A stretch of DNA of 64,000 nt from Lasiodiplodia sp. COLG20 (Eukaryota; Ascomycota; Dothideomycetes; Botryosphaeriales; Botryosphaeriaceae): contig VNWV01000007.1 in NCBI GenBank assembly GCA_009801085.1, positions 434,001-498,000 on the forward strand, in the 5' to 3' direction. A program made the translations under genes and the position numbers. Every line of letters begins with the position of its first letter. Within the stretch, counting starts at the first letter, position 1. This document shows positions 10,187-21,495 of this stretch, piece after piece. Below the pieces are notes generated by a model. The model was not told the origin of the DNA. It saw nothing but the letters and a program-made list of their open reading frames with translations, and made no database searches.

Positions 10187-11812
10187 ATGTCCGAGTTGCT
10201 GGAATTTATTTTCACCCACGAGGACGCCTTCAAGAGGTATTGATCCCCCAGCTGGACCTCTATCTGCACGCAGAAACACTGACTCTCGTACAGCAGAGGC
10301 CGCCTCGCGTCTTTGTATTCCGACTTTCGCATCCAGCAAGCAACAAACCCGGACGGCTACCACGCCAACATCTTAGCATGGCGTCAAGCCCTCGCCCACG
10401 CCACTCGAGCTGGTCTCGTTCCCTCTCAGTCCGGCGCCAACAACCTGCTCATCTTGGGCACCGGTGAAGCTCTGCTGCGAGAGCTCGCAAGCAAGGACTT
10501 CGGCAGACCGCTGGCGCTGGCCGCAGTAATAGTTCGTTCCCGCATGGACAAAGGCATATGATGTAGAGAGAGGTTCCACTAATGCTAGCCTAGCACGATG
10601 CTGCTACAAACAAGGAAATTATACCGCTGAAGGACTTCCTCGCCGCAAAGACCAGTATCTACTCGCGCAGCTGGAACTTGAACCCGCTCTCGGTTCTCTC
10701 GTGGGGGTTGCAGCAACTGGGCGTTATCGGTGGAACAACATCGCAAGACAAGCTGGCAGTCGGTGAATTCGTTGTCATGGCGAACCTAGAGGTATCCTTT
10801 CCCGGCCAGCGCAATACACCATACACGAGAGAAAGCAGCTAACCACCCACCGCTCGTACAGGCCGCTAGCAGCGCCGTCATCGCGCAAGCCTCGAGTCAC
10901 AAGTCCGTCGTCGACCGCGTCTACTCTCTCGACTCGTTCCGCGCCGCCTTCGCCCACGCCCTCTCCCCTTCGCGCGAGTTCACGCCCACCGACATCTCCG
11001 TCCTCCTCACCCACCTCTCCCGCGACAAGCCCGCCCTTTCCTACGACCCGACCTCGCAAACCATAAAGTTCGCACCCGCCAACGCCGCGCCGAGCCCCAT
11101 CACCCAGCAAGACATCACGATCGCGCACCTGCGCGGCCTGATCGCCTCGCTCAACGAGCAGATCCCGGCCCTCGACGCGCGCGTCGCCGCGTGCGACGCC
11201 GCCGCCCGCTCCGCCGTCGCGACCAAGACGCCCGCGGCGCGCACGACGGCGCTGGCGGCGCTGCGCTCCAAGAAGCTGGCCGAGCAGGGCCTGCAGCGGC
11301 GCGCCGACACGCTCGCGCAGCTCGAGGCCGTGTACGCCAAAATCGAGGCGGCGGCCGACAACGTCGAGGTCGTGCGCGCCATGGAGGCCAGCGCCGGCGT
11401 GCTCAAGGGTTTGCACGCCCAGGTCGGCGGCACCGAGGGTGTCGAGGCCGTCGTCGAAGCGCTGCGTGAGGAGATGGGCAAGGCGGACGAGGTCAACGAC
11501 GTCATCAACGACGTCGGCCGCGAAGGCGCTGCGGTGGATGAGGACGAAGTGGACGAGGAGTTTGCGGCGCTGGAGCGGGCAGAGAAGGAGAAGCGGGAAA
11601 TGGAGGAGGCAGAGAGGACGGCGGCGAGGTTGAGAGAAGTGGAAAGGCTGGAGGAGGATCGGAAGCGGGTGGAGAAGGAAAGGGAAGAAGAGAAACGACG
11701 AGCCGAGGAGGCGAGGTCCTCTCAGGAGAAAGAAGAAGCGCGGGTGCTGGAGACGTCCCAAGAGTTGAAGCGTATGTCGCTGGACGAGCATAGGCCTGTT
11801 CCAGCAGAGTAG
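10187..11812 (+). CDS. CHM7: ESCRT-III-like protein CHM7/CHMP7
   Basis: Nuclear-envelope surveillance factor that recruits ESCRT-III to faulty nuclear pores and sealing sites. Exons 10187-10236, 10294-10525, 10594-10791 and 10862-11812 give about 476 aa, close to yeast Chm7. The N-terminal half has the winged-helix-like region (SDFRIQQATNPDGY, WRQAL). From about 11120 comes an SNF7-type helical core (HLRGLIASLNEQIPALDARV) followed by a long Glu/Arg/Lys-rich coiled coil ending near RMSLDE, where a MIM-like segment is expected. The acceptor at 10291-10296 is a CAGCAG tandem, so one Gln/Ser-type residue may vary. The second donor could instead be GTTCGT six bases on. The coiled-coil end is very GC-rich and produces long antisense frames. 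Confidence 0.85.
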
Positions 11813-12041
11813 GAAGATTTGTGGATGCTAGAACGTGAATGATTTTAGGGCTCTGGAGGTCTGGACAGAGGGTTTTAATTTGGGAGTAAGGGTATCATGG
11901 CACGGACACGGCAAGCGCTGGCGCACTGGGAAGATTATGGGTATCGATTGCAAATTCCTGGTCTTTTTGTGCCGTCTATAGAAAGTAAAGAATGACCGTT
12001 ACGTACCATCCATGGACGCCGCCGCTAAATATGTCTGGTGA

Positions 12042-13678
12042 TTATCTACCATGCTCTGTATCCACGTCAATGATCGGCTCCGATGGGACCTCGAACATGG
12101 CCTTTTTCCGTACGCCCTCTGACGAAGCCAAATGTGCCGGCAACGACGAAGGTACCTTCTCTCGGTCAGCCGATTTTGAAGGCCGTTCTGTCACTTGGCT
12201 CGACGAAGTTGGGGCCTGCGTATGATCGGCAGCTGTAGTGGTACTGTTCGCATCCTCCATCGTGTTCGAGTTGCGGTGCGGAAGCGATGGACGACCGCTG
12301 GCAGCGTCATCGACTCTGTCACGCACCTTCTCGAGAGCTCCTTCATTTTCTTCGTATGGGTGAGCCTCCTCGCCTTCTTCTAGGTTCTCCACGCTCGTAG
12401 GAGGCATAGCACCATTCGTTTCTGAAGATGTTGCCTCTTCGTTCTTCTCTTCTGAGTTCTCACTTTCAACCTTCGGCGCAGCACGCTTGCTCCTAGCTGC
12501 CGCAATCAACTCGTCGAAGTGACTTTTGTTGTTCTTTGCCCAACCGTCGCCGTCAAAGTCTTTCTTCATGACCTGCGAACCACTCGTGCTGCCGAGAATG
12601 CCGCCGCTCTCAAACGATTGGCTTCGCTCCCATTTATCCAATTCTGAAAGCAGCTCCTTCTTTGTCCGCGGTCGGAGCGAGTCGACGTTGGCATTCCAGA
12701 GATTGACCCACTCGGTGTGTCTTTTGATTTGCTGGGGGCGGGTGCCAGTACTCGGTATACCAAGTTCCGAAAGCTTCTTGCGAAGGGCTGTGTCTTTAAG
12801 GAGCGAGTAGTTGAGTTGCGGAAGACGCTGTAAGGGCTCTGTATTTCTCGAGAGGGCTAGACTATTGCGGGAGCGCTGGAGAGGATGGGTCGAGGCTGCT
12901 GTCTTGTTTTGCCTTTCAAATCAACGTTAGCACGTAAGGTATCCCTCAGCCAAATGAAAAAAAATATGATGTACCGTGTCCGTGTTGCTCTTGAAGAAGC
13001 GTCATCTTTGTCTGGGCCGTCGCATCGATCGAGATGCGAGAAGACAGCTTCCTCTTTCATGCGCTTGTTGCACATGGGACATGCGACCAGACCGTCATTT
13101 GGTTGTGCCTCCTCGTCCTCTTCTTCTGCTACAAAGTCTCCGTCACCGTCATCCTCCAAGTCAATGATCTCAGGAGTCCGCGAGCTGGTAGCAGACCTGC
13201 GAGGTTGGGTCCTTGTCTTGCGCACCGGCCTGCGCTCAGCCTCTTCTTCGCTCAGATCCCCTCCGTCCTCCGAGTCCTGAATCTCGTCCAGCTTCCTCTT
13301 CTTCTCGCTCCCGCGTCCTCGCGCTTTTTTTGCTCCTGAGCCACTCTCGGGGCCGGTCTCTGCCGCGCCTCTCCTCGCCAGTTCTAGCGCACTGGGCCTG
13401 GCCCTCTGGAAGGTGTCGACGAGCTCTTGGGCAGTCCAATTGCGACGGAGTTTCGAGTCCTGATCGGTGGCACGGCAGGTGGGACAGCGACCGTCGGCGG
13501 CGAAGCAGCGGCGAATGCATAGCGAGCAGAAGGTGTGTGAGCACGACGTCATCATCGGCGTGTCGAAAAAGTCCTTGCATACCTGGCACCGCAGCGCCGA
13601 CTCCAAGGGCGCGAAGTCTGCGAGCGCCGTGCCAAGCCAGTCGGTAGAGTCCGCTATGGTGAACGCTTTGGCGTCCAT
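12042..13678 (-). CDS. RAD18: Postreplication-repair E3 ubiquitin ligase RAD18
   Basis: Works with RAD6 to monoubiquitinate PCNA at Lys164 at stalled forks. Exons 13678-12975 and 12912-12042 (62-nt intron with GTGCTAACG branch) give 524 aa. From the N terminus: a C3HC4 RING (CQVCKDFF, CSHTFCSLCIRRC, CPTCR), a basic/acidic linker, a RAD18-type zinc finger (CPMCNKRMKEEAVFSHLDRC), then just past the intron a SAP domain (LNYSLLKDTALRKKLSELGI). The tail is Ser/Glu-rich and poorly conserved. All three domains in this order are diagnostic. Head-to-tail with the CLC gene on the same strand. Confidence 0.95.
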
Positions 13679-14547
13679 AGTGGGAAGAGGGTGGAGGGGA
13701 GTTCCGAGGCGCGGCGTCGGCGATGCAAGTGGTAGCGGAGGCAAAGACGCGCCACAGAAAGGCCGGAGACACACAGGCGCAGAGGGTGTAATTCAAATGA
13801 AACCGCAGCTTAGCTCTAGAAGGAGCGAGAGAAGTGTGTGCGGGATGTAAATTGCAGGTCAGACAAAGGTGGTTGACATCAGTGAAGCGGGACGTGACTG
13901 CGCGAGTTCGCGCGTCGCGCTACGCGTCTGCGAAAAATGGCCAGCTTCCGCGCCGGACAGTCATCAACCCCGCGCTTCAGATCATCATTGTGCATTTCGC
14001 GGCAAGTCGGATGCAATGGGAAGTACATGTGTCCATACGAGGCGGTTACTTTTTTTCAGGCAGCAACAGATCACGCTGCACAATATGCATGTCAAGGGTG
14101 AAACGAGTCATAACTGCCACGATCTATCAGGCGAGTTATGTCAGAGAGCCCTACTGTCATTCTTGGAGCTTGTCAAGAATGAGCGGCGCCATGATTTGGC
14201 GCGACCCACGAGCTCAAAAGAGCTTAATGTGACCACTCCTCAATCGGTGAAGCTGCGAGAAACGCATTCCAGCCGTCTACTTCTCTGCCTCAAACCTTTC
14301 GTCTGATGGCGCCTGGCCCGCCTAACATAAAGGCAGGCGCATGGCGCTGTAAGAACACGGTCAGTTAGGCACACGCGCTGTGGAAGTTGATGGGGAAGGG
14401 CGACGCGGAGCTTTTTGTACGTCCCCCACGGCACAATCCCGGGCCGTCGCCCGAAAGGGAAATTGCCTTCTTCCACCTTGTGCCTTTTGAATCGAGGAAA
14501 ATGAATTGCTTCGCGCGAAAACTTCTAAGCGATGTGGCCCAAAGCCT
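13679..14547. other. Intergenic region RAD18/CLC
   Basis: 869 bp upstream of RAD18 and downstream of the CLC gene. I see no gene, repeat or RNA structure here; short frames on both strands overlap each other and lack family features. Confidence 0.5.
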
Positions 14548-17332
14548 CTACCTGTCCTGCAACTCCAATCCTTGGTCGTCTCTATCCTCCTGTCCCGTCC
14601 TCTCTCGTTCTGAGTGACCTTGCGGGACTCTGGGGCTGAGCCCTGCAGCTCCCATTGTGTGGCTTTCGCTCAATCTGACCTTCCCCTTGCCCAGCCCTAT
14701 CTTCATGCCAATGAACTCGGCCACTCCTCTGATCGCTGTCCAGAGTTTCTCACCGCGCTCCTCCATCGCGCTCTCGTCGCGCGGATTCTCCTGTGCCTCA
14801 ACCTTGAACTGGTACTTCAAGCAGTCCTTGACCGTAATGAGTCCACTAAGACGGCCGCGATACTCGACTAGAATGACCCGTGGGCCCATCTTCTTGAAAA
14901 GCTCCATCACAGTCTCCAGCGGCAGTCTGGGATGCACAGAAAGCGGAGTTGGGTCGACAAAGCGGCTCATGTCGATCGTCATCTGAGCCGACGTTGTTGC
15001 CATTGTGTCGAACGAGATAGCCGGTGCAAGGTTGCTGGGTGTTTGAACTCCCATTGACCCTGGTGTGAAATAGCATTTCGCTGATGACGGCAATGACTGC
15101 AGTCGTCGAGCCCGGTCAATGGCATAGCGAAGCTCGACGCGACCGATGTATCCGAGCAGTGTTTTGGATGTCCTGTCTTCGACAATCGGGTATCCGGAGA
15201 AATCATTGTTGGCGAGAATCTTCTCTACCTCACGTAACTGCAATCCCGACGCCGGCAAGGTGATGGGATTGCTTGTCATGACCTGGGACACGGGCACTCC
15301 GAATGTGTGTTCCTCTTTATTATCGAGGAATGGGAATCCGTTAGCCCAGATAGCGCGGTCGGCGATACCTCCCTTTCCAAAGCGCTCACTGACTGCTTTC
15401 GTGACGCCTACGACGATCTGCAGGACGAATCAGTATACACGGCAACCTCGGGAAAGAATCAAGCGCGTACCATTGTCGGGAGGATGTAAGTCAGAGCTCC
15501 GGTGAGCTCAAACATGATGACGACAACCGAGACAGTTATGTGCATGATTCCACTGAGCGCAGCCGCAGCTCCCAGAAACGCATATGTACCGGGCGTGATG
15601 CATGGACCATCCGGGTCGCATGCGGCGAAGAAGCCTGAGTCGGGGAAAGCATCGTACAAGGCCTGCACAAGAACCCCAACCATCCTGCCAAACGAGGCGC
15701 CAATGGCCATAGATGGGACAAAAATGCCTGCAGGAACCTTGCAGCCATATGAAACGATGACCAAGAACGTCCGAATGACAGTCGCAGCAGCCAGTGTGAA
15801 GACAAGATGCCATCGATGCTTGCGTCTATACCTGTCAGCGCATCTCACACGTATTTGGGTCACTCAACTTACTCGCAAATCTCGTCATAGTCATGCGCTC
15901 CCTCACATTCTCGGAAAAGAATCTCCATGCTCTCAGTCATGTCTATCCGCAGAAACATGTTCGGATAGCAAATGATGGCTGTGACTAGAGCTAGTATCGT
16001 AGCCTCCAAGATTGGATACTGCGCAAGATACTTTTTGCGGAAAGCTTGGACTCGCAAGTTCCACTTGATAACAAAGGCGCCGTAGAGACCACCGAAGATG
16101 CCGAGAAGGATGTAGAAGATGACCTCGAAAAAGTGCCAGTCGCGGTCGTACTTGACTTGGAACATGACCAGCTGGCCGGTTCTGAAGGGATTCATGGCCT
16201 GATCTTGTCAGCACAGAGAATCGGACGTCACGGGCCAGAAACATACAGCTAACACCGCAGTTGCAACCAAGGCACAGAAATAGCTTCGCCACATTGTCTT
16301 CAGAGGAAAATGGTTTGCAATTTCCTAATTCCACTATTAGCAAATATCGACCCACAACCAAGAGCTGGACAGCGCACCTCAAGAGAGAACAACACGCCGC
16401 CGATCGGACTGCCAAACGCAACTCCGACACCGGCGGCAGCGCTGGCTGTCAGGATCTCGCGTGTTTTGGAGGCATTGCGCTTGTATTTGTTGAACATGCG
16501 CGAGACAACGTTTCCTGTGCAGACGGCATAGTGAACACTAGGGCCCTCCTTGCCGACAGACAGACCCGAGGCAATTGCAAGAGGGAGAGTAATGGACTTG
16601 ATAGCCAAAGTCTTGAATCCCAGAAATCCCTTCATGACAAAGCCAGCCACGATACACTTGATCTCTGAGATGCCCGAGCCAGCAGCATAGGGAGCGAACG
16701 ACTTGACGAGTCTTCCGGCAACGAAGGCGAAGGCGGTGGAGAAGACAATGTATAGGACGTAATTAACGGGCCAGAAGTTGCTCCAACGGTGCCACTCTTT
16801 GCAGCCTGCCAGCAATCAGTATACCATCCAGAAGCTTTTGTGTCCAGACGGCCGTACCGTTCTCAGCGCCCCAACAGCAGAACTGCTCGTTCAGGTAGAA
16901 GGCGGTGGTGCAGTAGCCCAGCTTGATGTCGGACAACCACTCGGTAATAATATTCAAGAAGGCCGCATTCAAGCCAATGGCAATGCCGACCAGACTGACG
17001 ACAATCCAGGCCTGCCCGGCGTCGTAGGCATCGTACAGCTTGCGGCGCCAGGTTGGACCGCGGCCGCGCTCAAAGAAGCCTTGCTTCTCTTGCCGGCGGG
17101 CCTTGCGGCGCAGCTGCTCGCGCGCAGCATCCTGCACCCAATCGATTGTTGTAAAGTCCTCGTAGCGTTTGATCTCGGCGATCTCCTCGTGGATGGCGTG
17201 GTCGGCAGTGGTGCGCTCGTGGTCGACACCCTCCTCGGCGTTGGAGAGGGCGGACACGCGGCGCGTCAGCGTACCTCCGCGCGGCTGGGAGGAGGCGCGC
17301 AGGCGAGAAGCGGAGCTTGAGCGGCTAGTCAT
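14548..17332 (-). CDS. CLC-type chloride/proton antiporter with CBS domains
   Basis: Endomembrane chloride transporter of the Gef1/CLC-3-5 type that supports acidification of Golgi, endosome or vacuole. Six exons (17332-16858, 16805-16378, 16324-16247, 16198-15873, 15825-15471, 15417-14548), with introns of 47-53 nt, give 843 aa. Diagnostic segments: [18 protein letters not shown] with the gating Glu, [14 protein letters not shown] followed by HFPLKT, and [15 protein letters not shown]. The second Glu of SLEE, at an exon junction, corresponds to the internal proton Glu of exchangers, so antiport rather than a channel is likely. Two CBS domains follow ([12 protein letters not shown]... and [12 protein letters not shown]...). 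The N terminus is cytosolic and Arg/Ser-rich. Divergent from the DPB3-like gene. Confidence 0.93.
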
Positions 17333-17651
17333 CGCATCGTGTGCCTATCCGAGCGGCAGCGGGGCAGTTCGTCATTGATCGCGCAGGGGGGAAGGTCGAA
17401 CGCGCGGTGATGTCGGCTGGCTATGCACCAGGGTACCTTACAGCTCCGGCCATCATATCGCCCGCCGATCCCTGCCAATCTGAGCTTATCCGTCGCGACT
17501 CTCCACCGCGCTCCACACACGCGTTCCTCGCCGAGCACCTCCAACCAACTTTACGATTGTCGCCAGCTCTGCGAGCAACCTTCAACAGCGCCCCTTGTGC
17601 TTCAGCACCAGCTATCGCCAATTCTGCAAGCCGTCCTGTCCTCCCGCCGCC
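17333..17651. promoter_or_regulatory. Divergent promoter CLC/DPB3-like
   Basis: 319 bp separate the two start codons and must hold both promoters. It is rich in C/T-type leader sequence towards the plus-strand gene. No specific site recognised. Confidence 0.45.
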
Positions 17652-18303
17652 ATGCCGTACAACAACAATCCCATCCCACGCCCAGCCAACATCACCGGCT
17701 CCGTGTCGCTTCCTCGTGAGTCCAGCCGCATGCTCTGATGCGCTTCAATTAACACTGCTGCGTAGTCGCGCGCGTCAAGAAAATCATCCAGGCCGATGAA
17801 GACATCAACGCCTGCTCCGCCAACGCCGCCTTCGCCATTGCAGTCGCAACCGAAGAGTTCGTCTACTACCTGACTGAGCAGGCCCACAAGATGGCCAAGG
17901 CGGAGAAAAAACCCAAGCGCTCTCTGGGCTATACCCACGTCCGTACGTCCACTCATCTAGGTCCCTCGCTCCCCTCCGAATCCCGAGCGCTCACACGCAA
18001 ACCGTAGAACAAGCCGTTGCCCGCCTCGACAACCTCGAGTTCCTGACCGACGTCGTCCCCAAGACCCAAAGCTACAAAGACGCCAAGGCTGAGCGCGAGA
18101 AGAAGAAGGCTGCTCAGGCCGCCGCCCAAGAGGCTGCCCAGGCGAACGGCACTGTTCCGAATGGACAGACCACCCTCACAGCTCCCGTGATCAATGGTCA
18201 GCCATCGAACAGTCAAGCTACGGCCGGTGCTGAGAAGCTTGAACCCGAGCCCGAGCATGGAGGAGACGCTATGGATGTGGACCCGAAGCCGACACCTGCG
18301 TGA
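17652..18303 (+). CDS. Histone-fold protein of the DPB3/CHRAC15 type (DNA polymerase epsilon small subunit)
   Basis: NF-YC-like histone-fold proteins of this group pair with a DPB4-type partner in DNA polymerase epsilon and in ISWI/CHRAC remodellers. Exons 17652-17715, 17766-17942 and 18008-18303 give 178 aa. The fold occupies about residues 15-100: SLPLARVKKIIQADEDIN, ANAAFAIAVATEEFVYYLTEQA, LGYTHVQQAVARLDNLEFL. It is followed by a charged Lys/Ala helix (AKAEREKKKAAQAAAQEAA) and an acidic end (AMDVDPKP). NF-YC itself carries extra glutamine-rich parts and a different loop, so DPB3/CHRAC is preferred. MLH1 ends 618 bp downstream, convergent. Confidence 0.82.
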
Positions 18304-18921
18304 GTCGCTAATTGACAAAGATGGGCGAGCTAGGACGTGCACCAACCGGAGCTGGCGTTATATTGGGCTTCTCACACATATCAGGAGTCATGGTTGAAAT
18401 TGCATCGGATGGCGTTTGCTTGGTTTGTACGGATTTGAAGAGATACCAAAATATTTAGAAGCAATGATGCGGTCCAAATCAAGACCGTCAATAAGGTATA
18501 TTGCTAAACATTCAAACCCTAAAGAGAGGCATAGCCTTGTTCCCGTATGTTGCTACCATAGGCTACAAATGACCTATTAATTCTTCAACCAGCTCTCGGG
18601 GGAAAAAATAAAAAAAAGGGCAGCCGATATTAGCAAGTTGAGCCACCATCTTTTCCCGGATCAAGCACAGCGCATCCACCGTGGAGCTACATCGACAAGT
18701 AGTACAGCAAGCGCGCCTCATTTGGCATCTCTTGTTTTATCGCTGTACAGCGCCCCCGAAGTCGTTGTTGCCAGACAGAACTAGGTGTAGCAAAAACAGC
18801 CCAGGAACTAAGCGCGTTCGTTGCAAGGCATCCCGGTTAGTTAAGTTTTTGGTATTCAGCACATGCATCAGACTTCGTCTAGAACTCTGATGCGACGACT
18901 TCGGCTTCGTGTGCTGAATGT
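18304..18921. other. Convergent intergenic region DPB3-like/MLH1
   Basis: 618 bp of mixed AT-rich 3' flanking sequence between two convergent genes. Nothing further recognised. Confidence 0.5.
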
Positions 18922-21203
18922 TCAGCAACGTTCGAACACGCGGTAGAGGCCTTTGAGGTTGGCTACCTCAACCACGCCTCTGAGCAAACCTTTCGTAGCT
19001 ACCAGACGGCCCCGGAACGCGGGGAAGAGGACATGCTCAATAGCATGCTCAAGGTGTTTCCGTCTAGACTCGATTTCCAGGTCATTGGGGGTCGATTCCT
19101 CTAGTTGCTCGCCCTCCGTGTTCTGTGGCGGCACTGGCAACGCCTCAGGGACGTAGAAGGATGCCAGTTCCCTGAGGAACGTCCGGAAGCAGCCCTTTTC
19201 CTCCATCCAATTGACGTTCGGCCCCAGATGGAGAAGAAAATGTGGCAGTTTGGCCAGACTTGGAGTATAGCCTTTGATGAGCAATGGTATGGACACGAGA
19301 TCGCCATCCTCGGAGACCTCGAGTGAGAAATATTCGGCGAGCATGTCTCTGCGACTGATCAATTGATCCCTGACGGCTGACAGCGCATCGTTCCAATCAA
19401 AGTCTTCATCGACTTCAGCGGTGCTCTTTTCGTGCGTCACGGCGATTGACAGAAGCTCATGCAAGCTGAGGGCGGGGTCAAACCGGATAGCCCCAAAGTT
19501 GCCAAAGTCAGTGAGGCCGACCTGGTAGAAGTACTCGTTGCAGACCATTGCGTAATCGATGAGGAACAGCTTAACGCCGCCTTGGATGGCAGCAATGCGT
19601 CTCCGCTCATCGACCACGCCAACGAAGGTGTGGCTTGCAAAAACGTCAGTCAGCTCGTTGTGCATGTTCTCACGCACCTCGGCTCGAAGCTCCTTGATGG
19701 TGGTCAGACGGCAAATGGTTGGCTCCTTATCCGAGACCTCATATTTCATTTCTTCTCGGCTACCAGCCTTAGCTGATGTAGCAAGAGATTGCCCGGGTAA
19801 GAACATGGTGGTAATCTTCTGTACACGGGAATCTGTACGAATAAGATTGTTCTCGTACGGCTTCTGGGTTGATCCTTTTTGCTGCGGAGTCCGTCTTGAG
19901 GATGTCGGCTCCTCTGAACGACTTCCGGAAGAAACCGTGGCAGAATTGCGGGATGGAGTGGCATTTGTTTGAATTGTCGGCACCTTTGCGCCAGGCAGTA
20001 AGCTCTGGGTCATGAAGGTGCGGCTTGTATCCACGTTACCAAGGCTCGAGCGGATCTCGTCGCAAATTACTTCGATGATCTCGTCCTCGTTGAGGAAATT
20101 CACCTCGCGTTTTGTCGGATGCACGTTAACATCAACACGCTGAGGGTCAATGTCAAGACTGAGGTATACGAAAGGGTGGCCACCTTTTGGAAGGAAAGTG
20201 CTGTAAGTTTGCTCGACGGCCTTCTTGATCGCTGACGAGTCCACTGATCTGTGGTTGATGAAAAGGAGCAAAGTAGTTCTCTTGACGCTGTAGTTTGCAT
20301 TGCTCACCCACGCGTCGGCTTTGAATCCCCAGCGATCATTGCTGGCATGAACCTCGATCAACTCGTTAGCCACGGCGTTTCCCTGGACTTGGCGTATACG
20401 ATCGACAATGGTTGCGTTCGCCGGGACGGATATGCCCATGGACGAGTCTCCGTGTTTCTTGCAAGAGAACGAAACGCCAACACAATGCACAGCGTAGCGG
20501 CCGACGAGGTCGAGGATTTTAGCATATTCCTCGCTTGCAGAGCGAAAAGCACGGCGACGAGTGGGGACATTGTAGAACAGGTCTTCCACCTGAAAGTTGT
20601 TAGCTTAGAAAAAGCAACACTGGCAACCGGCCTACTGTGATCTGGGTCCCTTGGCGGCCGGCACACGGCTTGGGATCTGGGCCCTGGTTTGGTTTGGGAG
20701 GGACCAGCTTTCCGTCCGCATAATGCGCTTTCCACGCACAACTGGACTCCTTGACGCGAGTGGTGACGCTCAGATGCGCTATGTGGCTGATGCTTGCCAG
20801 GGCTTCTCCACGGAAGCCGTAGGTGCCGATGGAGGTCAGGTCTTCGAACGCTTTGAGTTTCGAGGTTGTGAATCGTTCGCAGAGAATGGGTAGATCATCG
20901 CGCTGCCGGGTCAGTCGGACAGCCACGAGGGGGTTTGAAATGCAGGCTCACATCAATGCCGTGGCCGTTGTCGGTAATCTGAAGCAGCTTGAGACCGCCA
21001 TCCTTGACGAGTACTTCCAATGCAGTAGATCCGGCATCAACGGCGTTCTCAATAAGTTCTTTCAAGGCGTGGACTGGAGCGACTATGATTTCCCCGGCAG
21101 CGATCTTGTTGACAACATCTTGCGATAAGGCCTGGATGCGGCGAGGTGCGACGGGCGGTGTGACAGAGGGAGGCGTGACGTCGACATCCATCTCGTCCGC
21201 CAT
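18922..21203 (-). CDS. MLH1: DNA mismatch repair protein MLH1
   Basis: MutL-alpha subunit that couples MutS mismatch recognition to excision. Exons 21203-20952, 20902-20636 and 20589-18922 (introns 46-49 nt) give 728 aa. The GHKL ATPase motifs are all present: [38 protein letters not shown] and GTQITVEDLFYN. The transducer domain follows ([12 protein letters not shown]), then a low-complexity linker (about 19800-19990) and the MLH1-specific C terminus ending FERC, which completes the PMS1-partner endonuclease site in this family. PMS2-type proteins lack the FERC end. Confidence 0.96.
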
Positions 21204-21495
21204 GGCGAGTCGCTCTGAGCACCTCAGACCGGCTTCCCGAAAGGCCTGACGGATGGGTCCGGATGAATAGGTACTGATGCGGTGCGACGAGATGCGGCGC
21301 GGGTGGCGCGGCGCGTCGGCTGTGAGACGCGTCTGATTTACGCGTTGCGTCATCACGGCACGTGTTGGAGCAGCACCACACTTAATAATTTCCATGCTCC
21401 ATTGGGTTCTCAATCGGACGCCCCCGTTAGGTTTACATTTGCGTCTAAGAAGGACCGTTCCCTCTGTCTACTGCCCGTTTGCTCATCAGCCCTCC

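Noticed and set aside
10775..11791. 338-residue minus-strand frame opposite CHM7
   Set aside because: It is antisense to the GC-rich coiled-coil exon of CHM7, is low-complexity Leu/Arg/Gly/His-rich, and has no domain; the plus-strand gene explains the open frame.
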